In this document: positions 40,494-48,797 of the stretch, in pieces
How the letters are laid out: every line of letters begins with the position of its first letter
How positions within the stretch are numbered: position 1 is the first letter of the stretch
Assembly: GCA_015228875.1 (NCBI GenBank)
Contig: JADGCS010000016.1
Span: 1-53,459, forward strand
Reading direction: 5' to 3'
DNA: 53,459 nucleotides
Source of the DNA: Deltaproteobacteria bacterium
GTDB lineage: Bacteria > UBA10199 > JADGCS01
Made by a program: the position numbers and the translations under genes
Notes under the pieces: generated by a model
Seen by the model: the letters and a program-made list of their open reading frames with translations, nothing else
Database searches by the model: none
What the model was told of the DNA's origin: nothing

Positions 40494-40504
40494 GGCCGGT
40501 TAAT
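40494..40504 (-). repeat. Right terminal inverted repeat
   Basis: GGCCGGTTAAT, exact inverse of 38289-38299. Confidence 0.65.
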
Positions 40505-40818
40505 TGCTGTATTAGTGCCAAGCTCCAATGCTGTTTTTTTGAGTTTTTCCAATCTCGAATTGTTTTCTTCAGTAATAAATTCATTGTAATCATCTGGTCG
40601 ATAATGAAGCCTTGAATTTGAAGGTGGTGCTATTTTGAAATTGTATTTATCTGTTAGTATTCCACCTAAAAGGGGACTATGTGGAGTAAAAGTGAATATG
40701 ATTCTTGTTCTGATTCACCTTTGCCTACTAGATGTTTAATGCTTCCAACTCCTCCAAAACCAGCGCAGCCTAGAGAGAAAACGGATACCTTATAATTGTT
40801 TATCCTTCTATACTCCAT
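40505..40818 (-). pseudogene. Aldo/keto reductase remnant in a probable integron cassette
   Basis: From ATG 40818 the frame reads MEYRRINNYKVSVFSLGCAG and FGGVGSIKHLVGKGESEQES, a clear aldo/keto reductase start, then ends soon. A different frame then gives TPHSPLLGGILTDKYNF, SNSRLHYRPDDYNEF and KLKKTALELGTNTA, which is a later section of the same family. A large internal stretch is missing and the end is cut at the inverted repeat at 40504. The start lies 22 bases after an attC-like GTTAGGC, as cassette genes do. Confidence 0.8.
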
Positions 40819-40840
40819 GATAACCTTATTTATATATTTA

Positions 40841-40920
40841 GCCTAACGATCAAGTTGAGCGTTGCAGCAAGAGAACTCAGACCGCCGCGTCCGCTCAAAC
40901 ACATGGTCATGCGCAAACTG
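40841..40920 (-). other. Degenerate attC-like recombination site
   Basis: On the minus strand this ends in the core GTTAGGC (GCCTAAC at 40841-40847). The adjoining arm CAAGTTGAGC pairs with GCTCAA at about 40892-40897. The outer arm is degenerate and I cannot find a full opposite core. It separates the DUF6176 cassette from the aldo/keto reductase remnant. Confidence 0.5.
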
Positions 40921-40930
40921 GCTCGATTTA

Positions 40931-41257
40931 TTATAAAAGATCAAAAGTAGCAACAGGACTAAGATCGTCTACCTTTTCAACACATTCCTTAGCCCAAGAT
41001 CTGATTTGAGAATATATTTCTTGTTTAGAGTTTTCAATATGATCAATAAGTTGATTGTGGTTTTCTAGCTTCTTAAAGATGTACAAAAAATCCCCATGAA
41101 CATTTGATTCAACGAAGGAACAATCCAGCATCATTTTAGCCTCCTTCATAACATCAGCCATTTCTCTTTGATGATTTTCATGAAGGTGTTTGAGAAAGCT
41201 CTCTGTTCTCTCTTTTTTACCTGGAATAATTTTAAAACGAGATAATACATATTCCAT
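40931..41257 (-). CDS. DUF6176-like cassette protein
   Basis: 108 aa. The protein has the small ferredoxin-like-fold pattern KIIPGKKERTESFLKHL, CSFVESNVHGDFLYIFKK and a closing AKECVEKVDDLSPVATFDLL, like DUF6176 proteins of unknown function. AGAGGTG precedes ATG 41257. The start lies about 19 bases after an attC core and the stop is close to another attC-like site, the layout of a mobile gene cassette. Confidence 0.75.
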   Translation of the reverse strand: MEYVLSRFKIIPGKKERTESFLKHLHENHQREMADVMKEAKMMLDCSFVESNVHGDFLYIFKKLENHNQLIDHIENSKQEIYSQIRSWAKECVEKVDDLSPVATFDLL

Positions 41258-41276
41258 TTTAACACCTCTGGTTCAC

Positions 41277-41336
41277 GTATAACGCCTGAATTAAGTCGCG
41301 CCGTGAAGCGGCGTTGGCTTGAATGAGTCGTTAGAC
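41277..41336 (-). other. attC-type integron recombination site
   Basis: 60 bp: GTATAAC ... GTTAGAC in the plus direction. The inner arms GTCGCGCCG and CGGCGTTGGC surround the loop TGAAG, and the outer arms are complementary to each other, matching the shape of class 1-type attC sites (GCCTGAATTAAG ... CTTGAATGA). On the minus strand it reads GTCTAAC ... GTTATAC and the DUF6176 gene follows at normal cassette distance. No integron integrase is present. Confidence 0.75.
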
Positions 41337-41653
41337 AGATTGACTTTTCCCACTTTCTGAGTCGCCCGATAATCCCCTCATCACCGCGTCATCAGCGCGA
41401 TTAGGCAACCAGAGACTTGACCCCAAATTCGGATGACCCCAAATTTGCGGATGCATTCATTTAGTGGGGGTAAAAAGTTAATAATATCATAAAATTATTA
41501 GCTTTTTTGCCACCACTCAATAAATGGATCCCGAAAAGTTTGATCAGAGCAACATCTAAAATAAACTGTCGATAACAGTTCAAGAGTTCAAAGTTCAAGA
41601 GTTAGTTATTTAGTTATTGTAGTGTTTGAAGCAGGGTAAGATCTGGAACAATT
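41337..41653. other. Non-coding region with small duplications
   Basis: I see no gene. There are two copies of a TGACCCCAAATT motif near 41415-41450 and a cluster of GTTCAAGAGTT-like repeats near 41578-41615. The promoter of the 529-aa gene should be here, but I do not see one I can defend. Confidence 0.45.
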
Positions 41654-43243
41654 ATGCCTTTAACTACATCGCCCACAGGTCATACTTCTTATCAGTTTCC
41701 ATTTCCAGCAGGGTGGGGGGGTACTGTATTTTTAACAGGGCCAAGGAGTGATGGGGTTGGTAGAACCGCACCTGTCAGCACACACAGACCAGATCAAACA
41801 GCAACCACAGTTATCGGCACGGGCTCTTCCCAGGGCACTTCAACTCCAATTACAAAACTCTTCTGCCAAACTGCGCGCCAAGCCATGTCCCGTGAACAGG
41901 GACCAAGAGTGAGAGAGGTCCCTCATATTTCAAAGGTACGGCCCGTAGTTCATGACAAAATTGTGGATGCCATCAAAGATGCATTATCAGGATCAACCAT
42001 GGTTGGTGTTCAATATGATTTTTGGAATCGTGAAAATACAGAAGTATTAATTGATCGGGTTAAAAGAGAGTTAGCTCCCGATTACGAGATAATTTTTGCT
42101 GATGAAGGAATAAGAGATGAAAAATCATGTGAACGATTTTTAGAAACAGTCACTCGTGCCTACGGGCATTTATTTTTAGAAAATAAAAAATATAGAAGAT
42201 ATCTGGAGTATGGGGTTGGTGCTGAAGTGCTGATTCGCAGCGCCATGGGGATCATTTTGGACGGTGACGATTTTTCCGAGGATAATCCCCTTACCATTAT
42301 ATTTGATGGCTACGACCTTGACCGATTCAGCTCAAAATTACTTAACGAACTCAAAATGTGGATAAATGGTGCAGTTCAAAACTTTCGCCTCATTGTTTTT
42401 TATAGGGATGGTAAGATTGAACAACTGACGGATCATAGAGGTTGGGCAATACAAGAACTGCAAATTGGGTTTCGCCAAACCATGCAGGATGAAGAAGTTG
42501 ATAGAATACTTGGAGACAAAAGGTCCCACATAAAAACAAAGGGTGTTTTACTAACAGATTATCATTGGAGACTCTTAGAGGAGCAAAGATTTACCGAAAA
42601 ACCACTACCAGCCGAACAATCCGATTTTTATCACGGACAGTACCACCCCCTTTATCAAGTCGCTTATGCTTCCGAAATGGGGAGGACATTAGGACAAAAT
42701 AGTGGTCTCTCTATACAACCTGGTGAAGATATTGCTGTCGTTGATGGAGGTGCTTTTGAAATTTGTACTTTTCTTATATTTAGAAATACAGCCAATGGGG
42801 CGTTGGCATTGTTTCATGTATGGCCTGGTGTGACTGGTGTTCAGGATATAGAAAGAGTCCTGCAACGCGTCTATGAAAATGATTCCCATGTTATTTTTGA
42901 TGCCCTCAGAGATGATGACCACGGAAGCGAACGATACAAGCTTTATGTGAGGCAAGATTTTTTTGATAAAGAAAAATTGAGCAAGCAGCCTCCGTTACAA
43001 GTTATCGCGGCAATTGGTCAAAGAAGCCATGCCGATGAAGCACTCTATTTTTTGAAAGACCTCAAAGCAAGAGGTTATCCTCTAGATGTGGATCAAGTCC
43101 AAGTTGTTGGTATGGATAAGGGCCGTATGCATCTAAGGATTCTCTATGACCGCCAAAATGACCAGATTGTGTTCCAAAAAAATGGTGAGCAACAGATTTA
43201 CAGATTTCCAGGATTCAATGCACGTTATGATTTGCAAGGTTAA
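41654..43243 (+). CDS. 529-aa orphan protein with an NTPase-like front
   Basis: ATG 41654 lacks a strong ribosome site. Residues ~1-85 are Ser/Thr/Pro/Gly-rich and disordered. Residues ~95-285 look like an AAA/STAND-type alpha/beta domain: TMVGVQYDFWN at the usual P-loop strand but without a Walker A, then PLTIIFDGYDLDRF as a Walker-B-like strand and FRLIVFYRDGKI. Residues ~320-529 (DIAVVDGGAFEICTFLIF, ALALFHVWPG, SHADEALYFLKDL) form a second alpha/beta domain faintly like CheD. No family is certain. It may be a degenerate ATPase-type effector. A 28-bp tandem repeat follows. Confidence 0.7.
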   Translation: MPLTTSPTGHTSYQFPFPAGWGGTVFLTGPRSDGVGRTAPVSTHRPDQTATTVIGTGSSQGTSTPITKLFCQTARQAMSREQGPRVREVPHISKVRPVVHDKIVDAIKDALSGSTMVGVQYDFWNRENTEVLIDRVKRELAPDYEIIFADEGIRDEKSCERFLETVTRAYGHLFLENKKYRRYLEYGVGAEVLIRSAMGIILDGDDFSEDNPLTIIFDGYDLDRFSSKLLNELKMWINGAVQNFRLIVFYRDGKIEQLTDHRGWAIQELQIGFRQTMQDEEVDRILGDKRSHIKTKGVLLTDYHWRLLEEQRFTEKPLPAEQSDFYHGQYHPLYQVAYASEMGRTLGQNSGLSIQPGEDIAVVDGGAFEICTFLIFRNTANGALALFHVWPGVTGVQDIERVLQRVYENDSHVIFDALRDDDHGSERYKLYVRQDFFDKEKLSKQPPLQVIAAIGQRSHADEALYFLKDLKARGYPLDVDQVQVVGMDKGRMHLRILYDRQNDQIVFQKNGEQQIYRFPGFNARYDLQG

Positions 43244-43247
43244 CAGA

Positions 43248-43331
43248 AGAATCCCAGACGGAGTACAAAAAAACAAGAATCCCAGACGGAGTACAAAAAA
43301 ACAAGAATCCCAGACGGAGTACAAAAAAAAA
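43248..43331 (+). repeat. Three-copy 28-bp tandem repeat
   Basis: The unit AGAATCCCAGACGGAGTAC plus an A-run is repeated three times at a 28-bp period (43248, 43276, 43304) directly after the 529-aa gene. The last ends in a 13-A tract. It has no spacers, so it is not a CRISPR. Confidence 0.85.
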
Positions 43332-43368
43332 AAAACATCCAAAATTCCAAGACAGATTTTCTGCAATC

Positions 43369-43980
43369 TTACATCGGATTGCCGAGAGGGCCGGCGGATT
43401 TGAGATCAAGGATCCACGCCACTTTGTCAATGTTTGGCGGAGTATAATTTTTGATCTGTTTTACAAGGCCATCAGGTGAGTTGTCGGACAAAAGGATCGA
43501 CATGTGTGCCTGTTTTATAAATCCGTTTTGCACTGATTGTTCAAGGAATCTCATCAGGTGATCAAAGTACTGCTCGATGTTTAAAATGCCACAGGGTTTT
43601 TTATGCATGCCAAGCTGGGCCCATGTCAGGACTTCAAAAAACTCTTCAATCGTACCAAGCCCCCCGGGCAACGCGATAAAGGCGTCAGAAAGTTCCGCCA
43701 TCAGGGCCTTTCTTTCGTGCATCGTTGAGACGATCCTCAAGTCCGACAACTCCCTGTAGGCAAGTTCTTTTTCTGCCAGCGCCCCTGGGATGACACCAAT
43801 CACGTCTCCGCCGTTTTTAAAGACCGTTCGCGCAATCTCTCCCATGAGACCAATATTGCCACCGCCGTAGACAAGACCGAGATGCTCCCTCACCAGAACC
43901 TCTCCAAGTTGTCTGGCAGCTGTGATGTATGCAGGTTTGTTACCAGGGCTCGACCCACAAAAAACGCATATTCTTTTCAT
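43369..43980 (-). CDS. LOG-family / TIGR00730 nucleotide phosphoribohydrolase
   Basis: 203 aa from ATG 43980 (GAGG site). Motifs are FCGSSPGNKPAY, YGGGNIGLMG and the family hallmark PGGLGTIEEFFEVLTW. LOG proteins hydrolyse the glycosidic bond of nucleoside 5'-monophosphates (and cytokinin ribotides in plants). Full length. It may be co-transcribed with the small gene seven bases upstream. Confidence 0.92.
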   Translation of the reverse strand: MKRICVFCGSSPGNKPAYITAARQLGEVLVREHLGLVYGGGNIGLMGEIARTVFKNGGDVIGVIPGALAEKELAYRELSDLRIVSTMHERKALMAELSDAFIALPGGLGTIEEFFEVLTWAQLGMHKKPCGILNIEQYFDHLMRFLEQSVQNGFIKQAHMSILLSDNSPDGLVKQIKNYTPPNIDKVAWILDLKSAGPLGNPM

Positions 43981-43987
43981 GATAACC

Positions 43988-44161
43988 TCATCGTGCCATG
44001 TGTGCAAAAAGACAGCCCGCCCCTAAAATCTTTTGAGCATTCTGTGTATCGGGCTGAATCCACACATCAGGATCTTTTATGTGCCGAGGTTCGGTATAAT
44101 AAATAGTGTCTGTCGCGGTAGATTGCAGCAAATGCAAAGTACGCAGCACCTTTGGAACCAT
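43988..44161 (-). CDS. Possible 57-aa protein upstream of the LOG gene
   Basis: A 57-codon frame from ATG 44161 to TGA 43990, ending seven bases before the LOG ATG so that the LOG ribosome site overlaps its stop. It reads YYTEPRHIKDPDVWIQPD and ends LGAGCLFAHMAR. No family recognised and no clear ribosome site. It could be a real small gene or a relic. Confidence 0.4.
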   Translation of the reverse strand: MVPKVLRTLHLLQSTATDTIYYTEPRHIKDPDVWIQPDTQNAQKILGAGCLFAHMAR

Positions 44162-44225
44162 GTATCGGAAAGATTAAAACCTTTGATCTGAGAGACCAGA
44201 ATTTTTTCTGTTACACGGGACAAGC

Positions 44226-45314
44226 CTAAGCGTTTGCCTGCTTAAACCGAACCATGAATTCGGCCAGTTTTTTTGCGCCTTCCAGAGGCATGGCATTGTA
44301 CATAGATGCCCTGCAACCGCCCACAGAACGATGCCCCTTGAGGCCGGAGAATCCGGCATCAAGCGCCTCTGCGATAAATTTCTTCTCGAGATCCTCGCTT
44401 GGCAAGCGCCACACGACATTCATGCGAGAACGCGAGTTCTTATCCACGGGGCAACTGTACCAGCCACCGGAGTTATCAATGGCCTCGTAAACAAGACCAG
44501 AGCGACTGATCGCCAGATTTTCGACCGCCTTAAGCCCGCCGATCTCCTTAACCCAGTCCGTGGTTAATTTCATGATGTAGATCACAAAGACCGAAGGCGT
44601 GTTATATAGCGAATCTTTTGAGGCATGAATTTTGTACGAGAGGTATGCGGGAAGGTTTTCGTTGGCCTTTTCGACCAATGATTTTTTCATGATCACAACG
44701 GCCATGCCCGCCGGACCAAGGTTCTTTTGCACACCCCCGTAAGCCATGTCGATCTTTGAAAAATCAATGGGGCGCGACATGATATGAGAGGACATGTCTG
44801 CAATAAGAGGAACACTGCCCGTATCCGGAAAGTCATGACACTCAATCCCACCGATGGTTTCATTGCTGCACATGTGGACAAAAGCAGCATCGGCGCTAAA
44901 TTTGATGTCGAGGGGTTTGGGCATGACAGTAAAATTTTTGTCTTCACCGCTCCAGATGACTTTGGTTTCGCCAATTTTTTTTCCATCAGCGATGGCCTTT
45001 TTTGCCCACGCGCCCGTGTTAACATACTCACCAACCTTGCCAGCGCCCAAAAAATTCATCGGGACCATCGCAAACTGCAGGGTCGCCCCCCCTTGAATAA
45101 ACATGATGTCAAAATCTTCGGGAACGCTGAGTAATTCTCTGATATTGGCAATGGCTTCAAAATGCACTTTGTCGTAATGCTTGCCCCTATGGCTCATTTC
45201 GATAATGGACATCCCGGCACCCTGATAGTCCACAAAGTCCTTCTGCGCCTTTTCGAGTGCTGAGAGAGGAAGTGTGCAGGGCCCGGCCGAAAAATTAAAT
45301 ATGCGGTTTTTCAT
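44226..45314 (-). CDS. serC: Phosphoserine aminotransferase
   Basis: 362 aa. PLP enzyme interconverting 3-phosphohydroxypyruvate and phosphoserine (serine and pyridoxine synthesis). Landmarks are NFSAGPCTLP, the phosphate-binding QGGATLQFAMVPMN, CSNETIGGIE and the PLP lysine Lys197 in GGVQKNLGPAG. AAGGAGAT precedes ATG 45314. It ends GFSGLKGHRSVGGCRASMYNA-type, normal for the family. Confidence 0.97.
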   Translation of the reverse strand: MKNRIFNFSAGPCTLPLSALEKAQKDFVDYQGAGMSIIEMSHRGKHYDKVHFEAIANIRELLSVPEDFDIMFIQGGATLQFAMVPMNFLGAGKVGEYVNTGAWAKKAIADGKKIGETKVIWSGEDKNFTVMPKPLDIKFSADAAFVHMCSNETIGGIECHDFPDTGSVPLIADMSSHIMSRPIDFSKIDMAYGGVQKNLGPAGMAVVIMKKSLVEKANENLPAYLSYKIHASKDSLYNTPSVFVIYIMKLTTDWVKEIGGLKAVENLAISRSGLVYEAIDNSGGWYSCPVDKNSRSRMNVVWRLPSEDLEKKFIAEALDAGFSGLKGHRSVGGCRASMYNAMPLEGAKKLAEFMVRFKQANA

Positions 45315-45432
45315 TTTGGGTATCTCCTTAACTTAATGGTAAATTTTTTTTTCTTTGAATCGCATCACAACAACTTACGCCGCGACGCTTAGCTGATTTG
45401 GCGTCTTTTGTCCAGCCTGACAGCAAGACTTC

Positions 45433-45505
45433 CAGGGCTTCGTAGTTCGGGACCATAACTCGCTACATTCATTTAAATTCAATTAAAAACTGGCCAAGTG
45501 TTTTG
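45433..45505. repeat. 73-bp direct repeat, copy 1
   Basis: Matches 53203-53275 with one mismatch (CCAAGTG / CCAAATG). On the minus strand both copies open with the same frame, MNVASYGPELRSP. Confidence 0.9.
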
Positions 45506-45621
45506 TTGGTTTGATACGATTAAAAACATCAGAAAAGAACACAGCCAGAATTTTAAGACGACATGCCATGAAGCCACATTTATCGTTGGCGCTTATGGGT
45601 TTATAAAATCTCCCCTGACTG

Positions 45622-45639
45622 GCACCCCATCTGGGGTGC
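45622..45639 (+). terminator. GC-rich hairpin
   Basis: GCACCCC-ATCT-GGGGTGC with an A/T-rich 3' flank (ends in TATTTTTTT). The same stem occurs at 53421-53438. Either a terminator or part of a repeat family. Confidence 0.4.
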
Positions 45640-45698
45640 AAAATCTTTAATATTTTTTTAACAAGATCCCCCGGAAACAAAGGGTAAGGCTGTTTTTC

Positions 45699-45834
45699 AT
45701 TAGTATAATTTAAGTGTAACTAAATCATTTTTATGATTGACTATTGCTTTTATATTAGTATAATGCAAGTGTAACTAAATTGTTATTGCGATTAACTATG
45801 ATAGTTATATTAGTATAATTTACATGTAACTAAA
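45699..45834 (+). promoter_or_regulatory. Three repeated promoter/operator units before the AAA ATPase
   Basis: ATTAGTATAATTTAAGTGTA (then ACTAAAT) occurs near-identically at 45699, 45754 and 45809 (period 55). Each contains TATAAT (45704, 45759, 45814); copies 2 and 3 have -35 boxes TTGACT (45737) and TTAACT (45792) with 16-bp spacers. TTAGT...ACTAA flanks each -10, so every promoter also has a palindromic operator. The last one drives the gene whose GTG is at 45844. Confidence 0.8.
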
Positions 45835-45843
45835 AGGAGTTTT

Positions 45844-47241
45844 GTGTTTTACAATCGCGCAAAAGAATTACATGATCTCGACTCTCTTTGGCAGTCAAGC
45901 AAGGCTCAGCTCGTTGTTGTTTATGGCCGCCGCCGTGTTGGCAAAAGCGTACTCCTCAAGGCGTGGATCAAAAACAAACCCGGATTTTACTGGACGGCCA
46001 CGGCCACAACAAGCGAACGACTCCTCCAGTCATTTTCGAAAGCACTGTATGTCTTTAAAAACCCCAAGGCTAAAACTCCGCAGGATTTTAGTTACCCAAA
46101 CTGGGAATCCGCCCTCGTTGAAGTTGCTCTTTTGTCACAAAAAGAAAAAGTCATTGTTGTGATAGATGAGTTTCCTTACCTCATTGAGGCCAACGCCGAA
46201 ATTTCATCTCTCCTGCAAAAGATATGGGACTCTCACTTTGAAAATTCAAAGGCCCTCCTGACATTGACGGGTAGCCGCGTGGGCATGATTGAAAAACATG
46301 TCTTGTCATCACGCGGTCCTTTGTACGGACGTGCGACCTCAATTTTGTGGCTCGATCCCCTTCCCTTTGGTGAACTGCACCATTTTTTGCCAAGATACAG
46401 CAAAACCCAGCTCGTAGAGGTCTATTCCATCACGGGCGGGGTCCCCCTTTATGTCAAAATATTTGATGACTCGATCTCCGTGCTTGCAAATATTCAAAGA
46501 GAACTCTCCTCAACAACCTCTCTTCTCAAGGGAGAACCCTACTTTTTGATCCACGAGGAGCTCAAAGAACCCATGCGCTACGTGGCCATCCTCGAAGCTC
46601 TGGGCATGGGCAAAAGACAACTGTCTCAAATAGCCGCAACGACGGGCATAGAAAAACCCCACCTCATCCCCTATTTAAAAACATTAGAAACGCTACGCTA
46701 CGTCAAACGCAATATTTCCATCACCGAAAATAAAAACTTGAGCCGAAAAGGCCTGTACGATTTTTCGGATTTGTTTCTTAAATTTTATTTTCGCTTTATT
46801 GCCCCCTGCCAAACTCTGTTAGAAGAAGGCCGCGAGAAAGTCGTTTTAAAAGCGATTGAAGACCAATTTGACGCCTTTGTCGGCAAAGAAGGCTTTGAGG
46901 CCCTGTGCCAAAAGTGGCTCACAGAACAAGCCAGTCAAAATGCACTGCCGTTTACCCCCGATATAATCGGAAAATACTGGGACACCGTTGTGGAAGTGGA
47001 TGTGGCGGCATTGAGTCACAAACAACAGGCCGTGATTATCGGTGAATCAAAATGGACAAACGAAAAATGCGGGCTGAGTGTTTTGCAGGCACTCAACAAA
47101 AAGGCGGATCACATTATCAAAAAATTTGGATTCCATGTGAATAAATTTATCTTCAGCAAATCGGGATTTGCCACACCCCTTATAGAACGCGCCCGCATTG
47201 AAAACGTGCGCCTTGTGAATATCAAGGAATTGTTCAAATAG
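45844..47241 (+). CDS. AAA ATPase with C-terminal DUF234-type nuclease-like domain
   Basis: 465 aa. Starts with GTG 45844 behind a strong AAAAGGAG site. Walker A YGRRRVGKS (~27-35) and Walker B VVIDEFPYL (~105-113; Asp108, Glu109), a GSRVGMIE sensor-like segment, then a winged-helix region (MGKRQLSQIAATTGIEKPHL). The C-terminus (TVVEVDVAAL...IIGESKW) has the E-x-D...E-x-K arrangement of a PD-(D/E)xK-like fold. These ATPases are often associated with mobile or accessory DNA; their role is unknown. The repeated operators suggest tight self-regulation. Confidence 0.85.
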   Translation: MFYNRAKELHDLDSLWQSSKAQLVVVYGRRRVGKSVLLKAWIKNKPGFYWTATATTSERLLQSFSKALYVFKNPKAKTPQDFSYPNWESALVEVALLSQKEKVIVVIDEFPYLIEANAEISSLLQKIWDSHFENSKALLTLTGSRVGMIEKHVLSSRGPLYGRATSILWLDPLPFGELHHFLPRYSKTQLVEVYSITGGVPLYVKIFDDSISVLANIQRELSSTTSLLKGEPYFLIHEELKEPMRYVAILEALGMGKRQLSQIAATTGIEKPHLIPYLKTLETLRYVKRNISITENKNLSRKGLYDFSDLFLKFYFRFIAPCQTLLEEGREKVVLKAIEDQFDAFVGKEGFEALCQKWLTEQASQNALPFTPDIIGKYWDTVVEVDVAALSHKQQAVIIGESKWTNEKCGLSVLQALNKKADHIIKKFGFHVNKFIFSKSGFATPLIERARIENVRLVNIKELFK

Positions 47242-47252
47242 TCAAAAAACCA

Positions 47253-47289
47253 CCCATCACGCTCATCCGCAAGGATTACGAGTGATGGG
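47253..47289 (+). terminator. Hairpin after the AAA ATPase
   Basis: CCCATCAC ... GTGATGGG, an 8-bp stem with further internal pairing, 12 bases after the ATPase stop, followed by a pyrimidine-rich AACTTTCTTCTTT run. Confidence 0.5.
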
Positions 47290-47417
47290 CAGTAACTTTC
47301 TTCTTTGGTCTTCCAAATAATGGACGACCCGTGGGGTTAATCTGCGCTGACGATTCAGGCATAATCCATACAAAAAACCCTGTTGAATATCTTCCCAATC
47401 CCTTGTAAACGCCGCAC

Positions 47418-48797
47418 ATGCTTGACATTCAAAAGATCATCAAAGACAGGGCGCGTGAAAATGTAGCCCTGCATCAAAACATCAACCCGCAGTTTGCCAA
47501 GGTGCTTAAGACCATCGGCTTTGACAAGTCCTATGTGAAGGCCTTAGGTGTCTCGCTGTTTGATGCCGACAACATCGAGTACTACGACTTTCTTGCAGGC
47601 TACGGTGTCTTTGGACTCGGCAGAAACCACCCCAAAATGAAAAAGCTGTTTCGGGATTTTCTGGATCTTGACACCCCAAGCCTCGTGCAAATGGATGCCC
47701 CGCTCTTAAGCGGACTGCTTGCAGAACGGCTCGTGCAGATATTTGGCCACAACATCAGGGACACCGTTTACTTTACCAATTCAGGCACGGAGTCTATCGA
47801 GTCCGCCATCAAATTTGTGCGCGGTGCCACGGGCCGTGAAAGAATCATCAACCTCGAACACGCCTTTCATGGTCTTACCACGGGTTCCCTGTCAGTCAAC
47901 GGCAACGCCGAATTTAAAGACGGCTTTGGCACACTGCTCCCGTCAGACACCTTACCCCTCAACAATTTAAACCTGCTCGAAGAAAAACTTAAAACCAAAC
48001 AGTACGCCGCCTTTATTTTCGAACCCGTTCAGGGCAAAGGGGTCTTTGTCCCCGATCAAACCTTTTTACAAAACGCCATCACGCTCTGCAAAAAATACGG
48101 GACCCTCACCATTGCCGACGAGGTGCAGTCCGGTCTTGGCCGCACCGGCAAGTGGCTTGCCTGCGAACACTTTGATATAGAGCCCGACATCGTCTGCCTC
48201 TCAAAGGCCTTAAGCGGCGGGATCTGCCCGGTTGGAGCGGTTGTATATAAGAGAGAAATCTACAACAAGGTCTTCTCGCGTATGGACCGCTGTGTTGTTC
48301 ATTCGTCAACCTTCGGGCAAAACGATTACGCGATGTTCTGCGGTCTCGCTGCACTATCAATCCTTGAGGAAGAACAACTCATTCAAAACGCCGCAAAGAT
48401 GGGAAAATCACTGCTCGCCAAATTAAATGCCCTTAAAGAAAAACACGATTGGATTAAAGAGGTTCGCGGTAAGGGACTCATGATCGGCATCGAGTTTCAA
48501 AAACCATCCGGCATCAAAAAGAAAATCGCGTGGGAACTGGTCCACAAGATGGACAAGGGGCTCTTTGGCGAACTCATCGTGATGTCACTCCTCTCGCGGC
48601 ACCGTATCCTCACACAGGTCTCGGGCCATCATCAGGACATCGTAAAAATGCTCCCGCCGTTTATCATCAACGAGACACACGTCAATCATTTTGTCGAGTC
48701 CCTCGATGACGTTTTAACCAACTGCGACAAGGTGACAGGACCTATTTTTACAATGGGGAAAAATCTGGCAAGGCATATTGTTAACCAGAACACTTGA
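47418..48797 (+). CDS. Class III PLP aminotransferase
   Basis: 459 aa. FTNSGTESIESAIKFVRG (~119-136), ADEVQSGLGRTG (~233-244; Asp234 binds pyridine N) and the PLP lysine Lys263 in LSKALSGG are the family features. Relatives include acetylornithine, 4-aminobutyrate and diaminobutyrate aminotransferases; the substrate cannot be chosen. It is the first gene of a coupled three-gene operon with an MMPL exporter and an RNA-ligase-like protein, so it may make a small molecule for export (inference). Confidence 0.9.
   Translation: MLDIQKIIKDRARENVALHQNINPQFAKVLKTIGFDKSYVKALGVSLFDADNIEYYDFLAGYGVFGLGRNHPKMKKLFRDFLDLDTPSLVQMDAPLLSGLLAERLVQIFGHNIRDTVYFTNSGTESIESAIKFVRGATGRERIINLEHAFHGLTTGSLSVNGNAEFKDGFGTLLPSDTLPLNNLNLLEEKLKTKQYAAFIFEPVQGKGVFVPDQTFLQNAITLCKKYGTLTIADEVQSGLGRTGKWLACEHFDIEPDIVCLSKALSGGICPVGAVVYKREIYNKVFSRMDRCVVHSSTFGQNDYAMFCGLAALSILEEEQLIQNAAKMGKSLLAKLNALKEKHDWIKEVRGKGLMIGIEFQKPSGIKKKIAWELVHKMDKGLFGELIVMSLLSRHRILTQVSGHHQDIVKMLPPFIINETHVNHFVESLDDVLTNCDKVTGPIFTMGKNLARHIVNQNT

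Larger units (their letters stand above)
38289..40504. mobile_element. 2.2-kb tyrosine-recombinase element with 11-bp terminal inverted repeats
   Basis: ATTAACCGGCC at 38289-38299 is exactly inverted at 40494-40504 (GGCCGGTTAAT). Between them are three coupled plus-strand genes: Zn-ribbon protein, helper/recombinase chimera, intact tyrosine recombinase. The right boundary coincides with the point where an aldo/keto reductase remnant stops, so the element probably inserted in that gene. I cannot see an obvious target-site duplication. Confidence 0.7.
45315..45698. other. Intergenic region holding one copy of a 73-bp direct repeat
   Basis: No gene I can support. It contains the 73-bp repeat (45433-45505), and a GCACCCC-ATCT-GGGGTGC hairpin at 45622-45639. 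The short minus-strand frame 45483-45680 has no family or ribosome site. Confidence 0.5.

Noticed and set aside
43248-43331. Repeat that might be a CRISPR
   Set aside because: The units are directly contiguous with no spacers, and no cas gene is present.
45483-45680. 65-aa minus-strand frame upstream of serC
   Set aside because: It runs through the repeat, has no ribosome site and no family resemblance.
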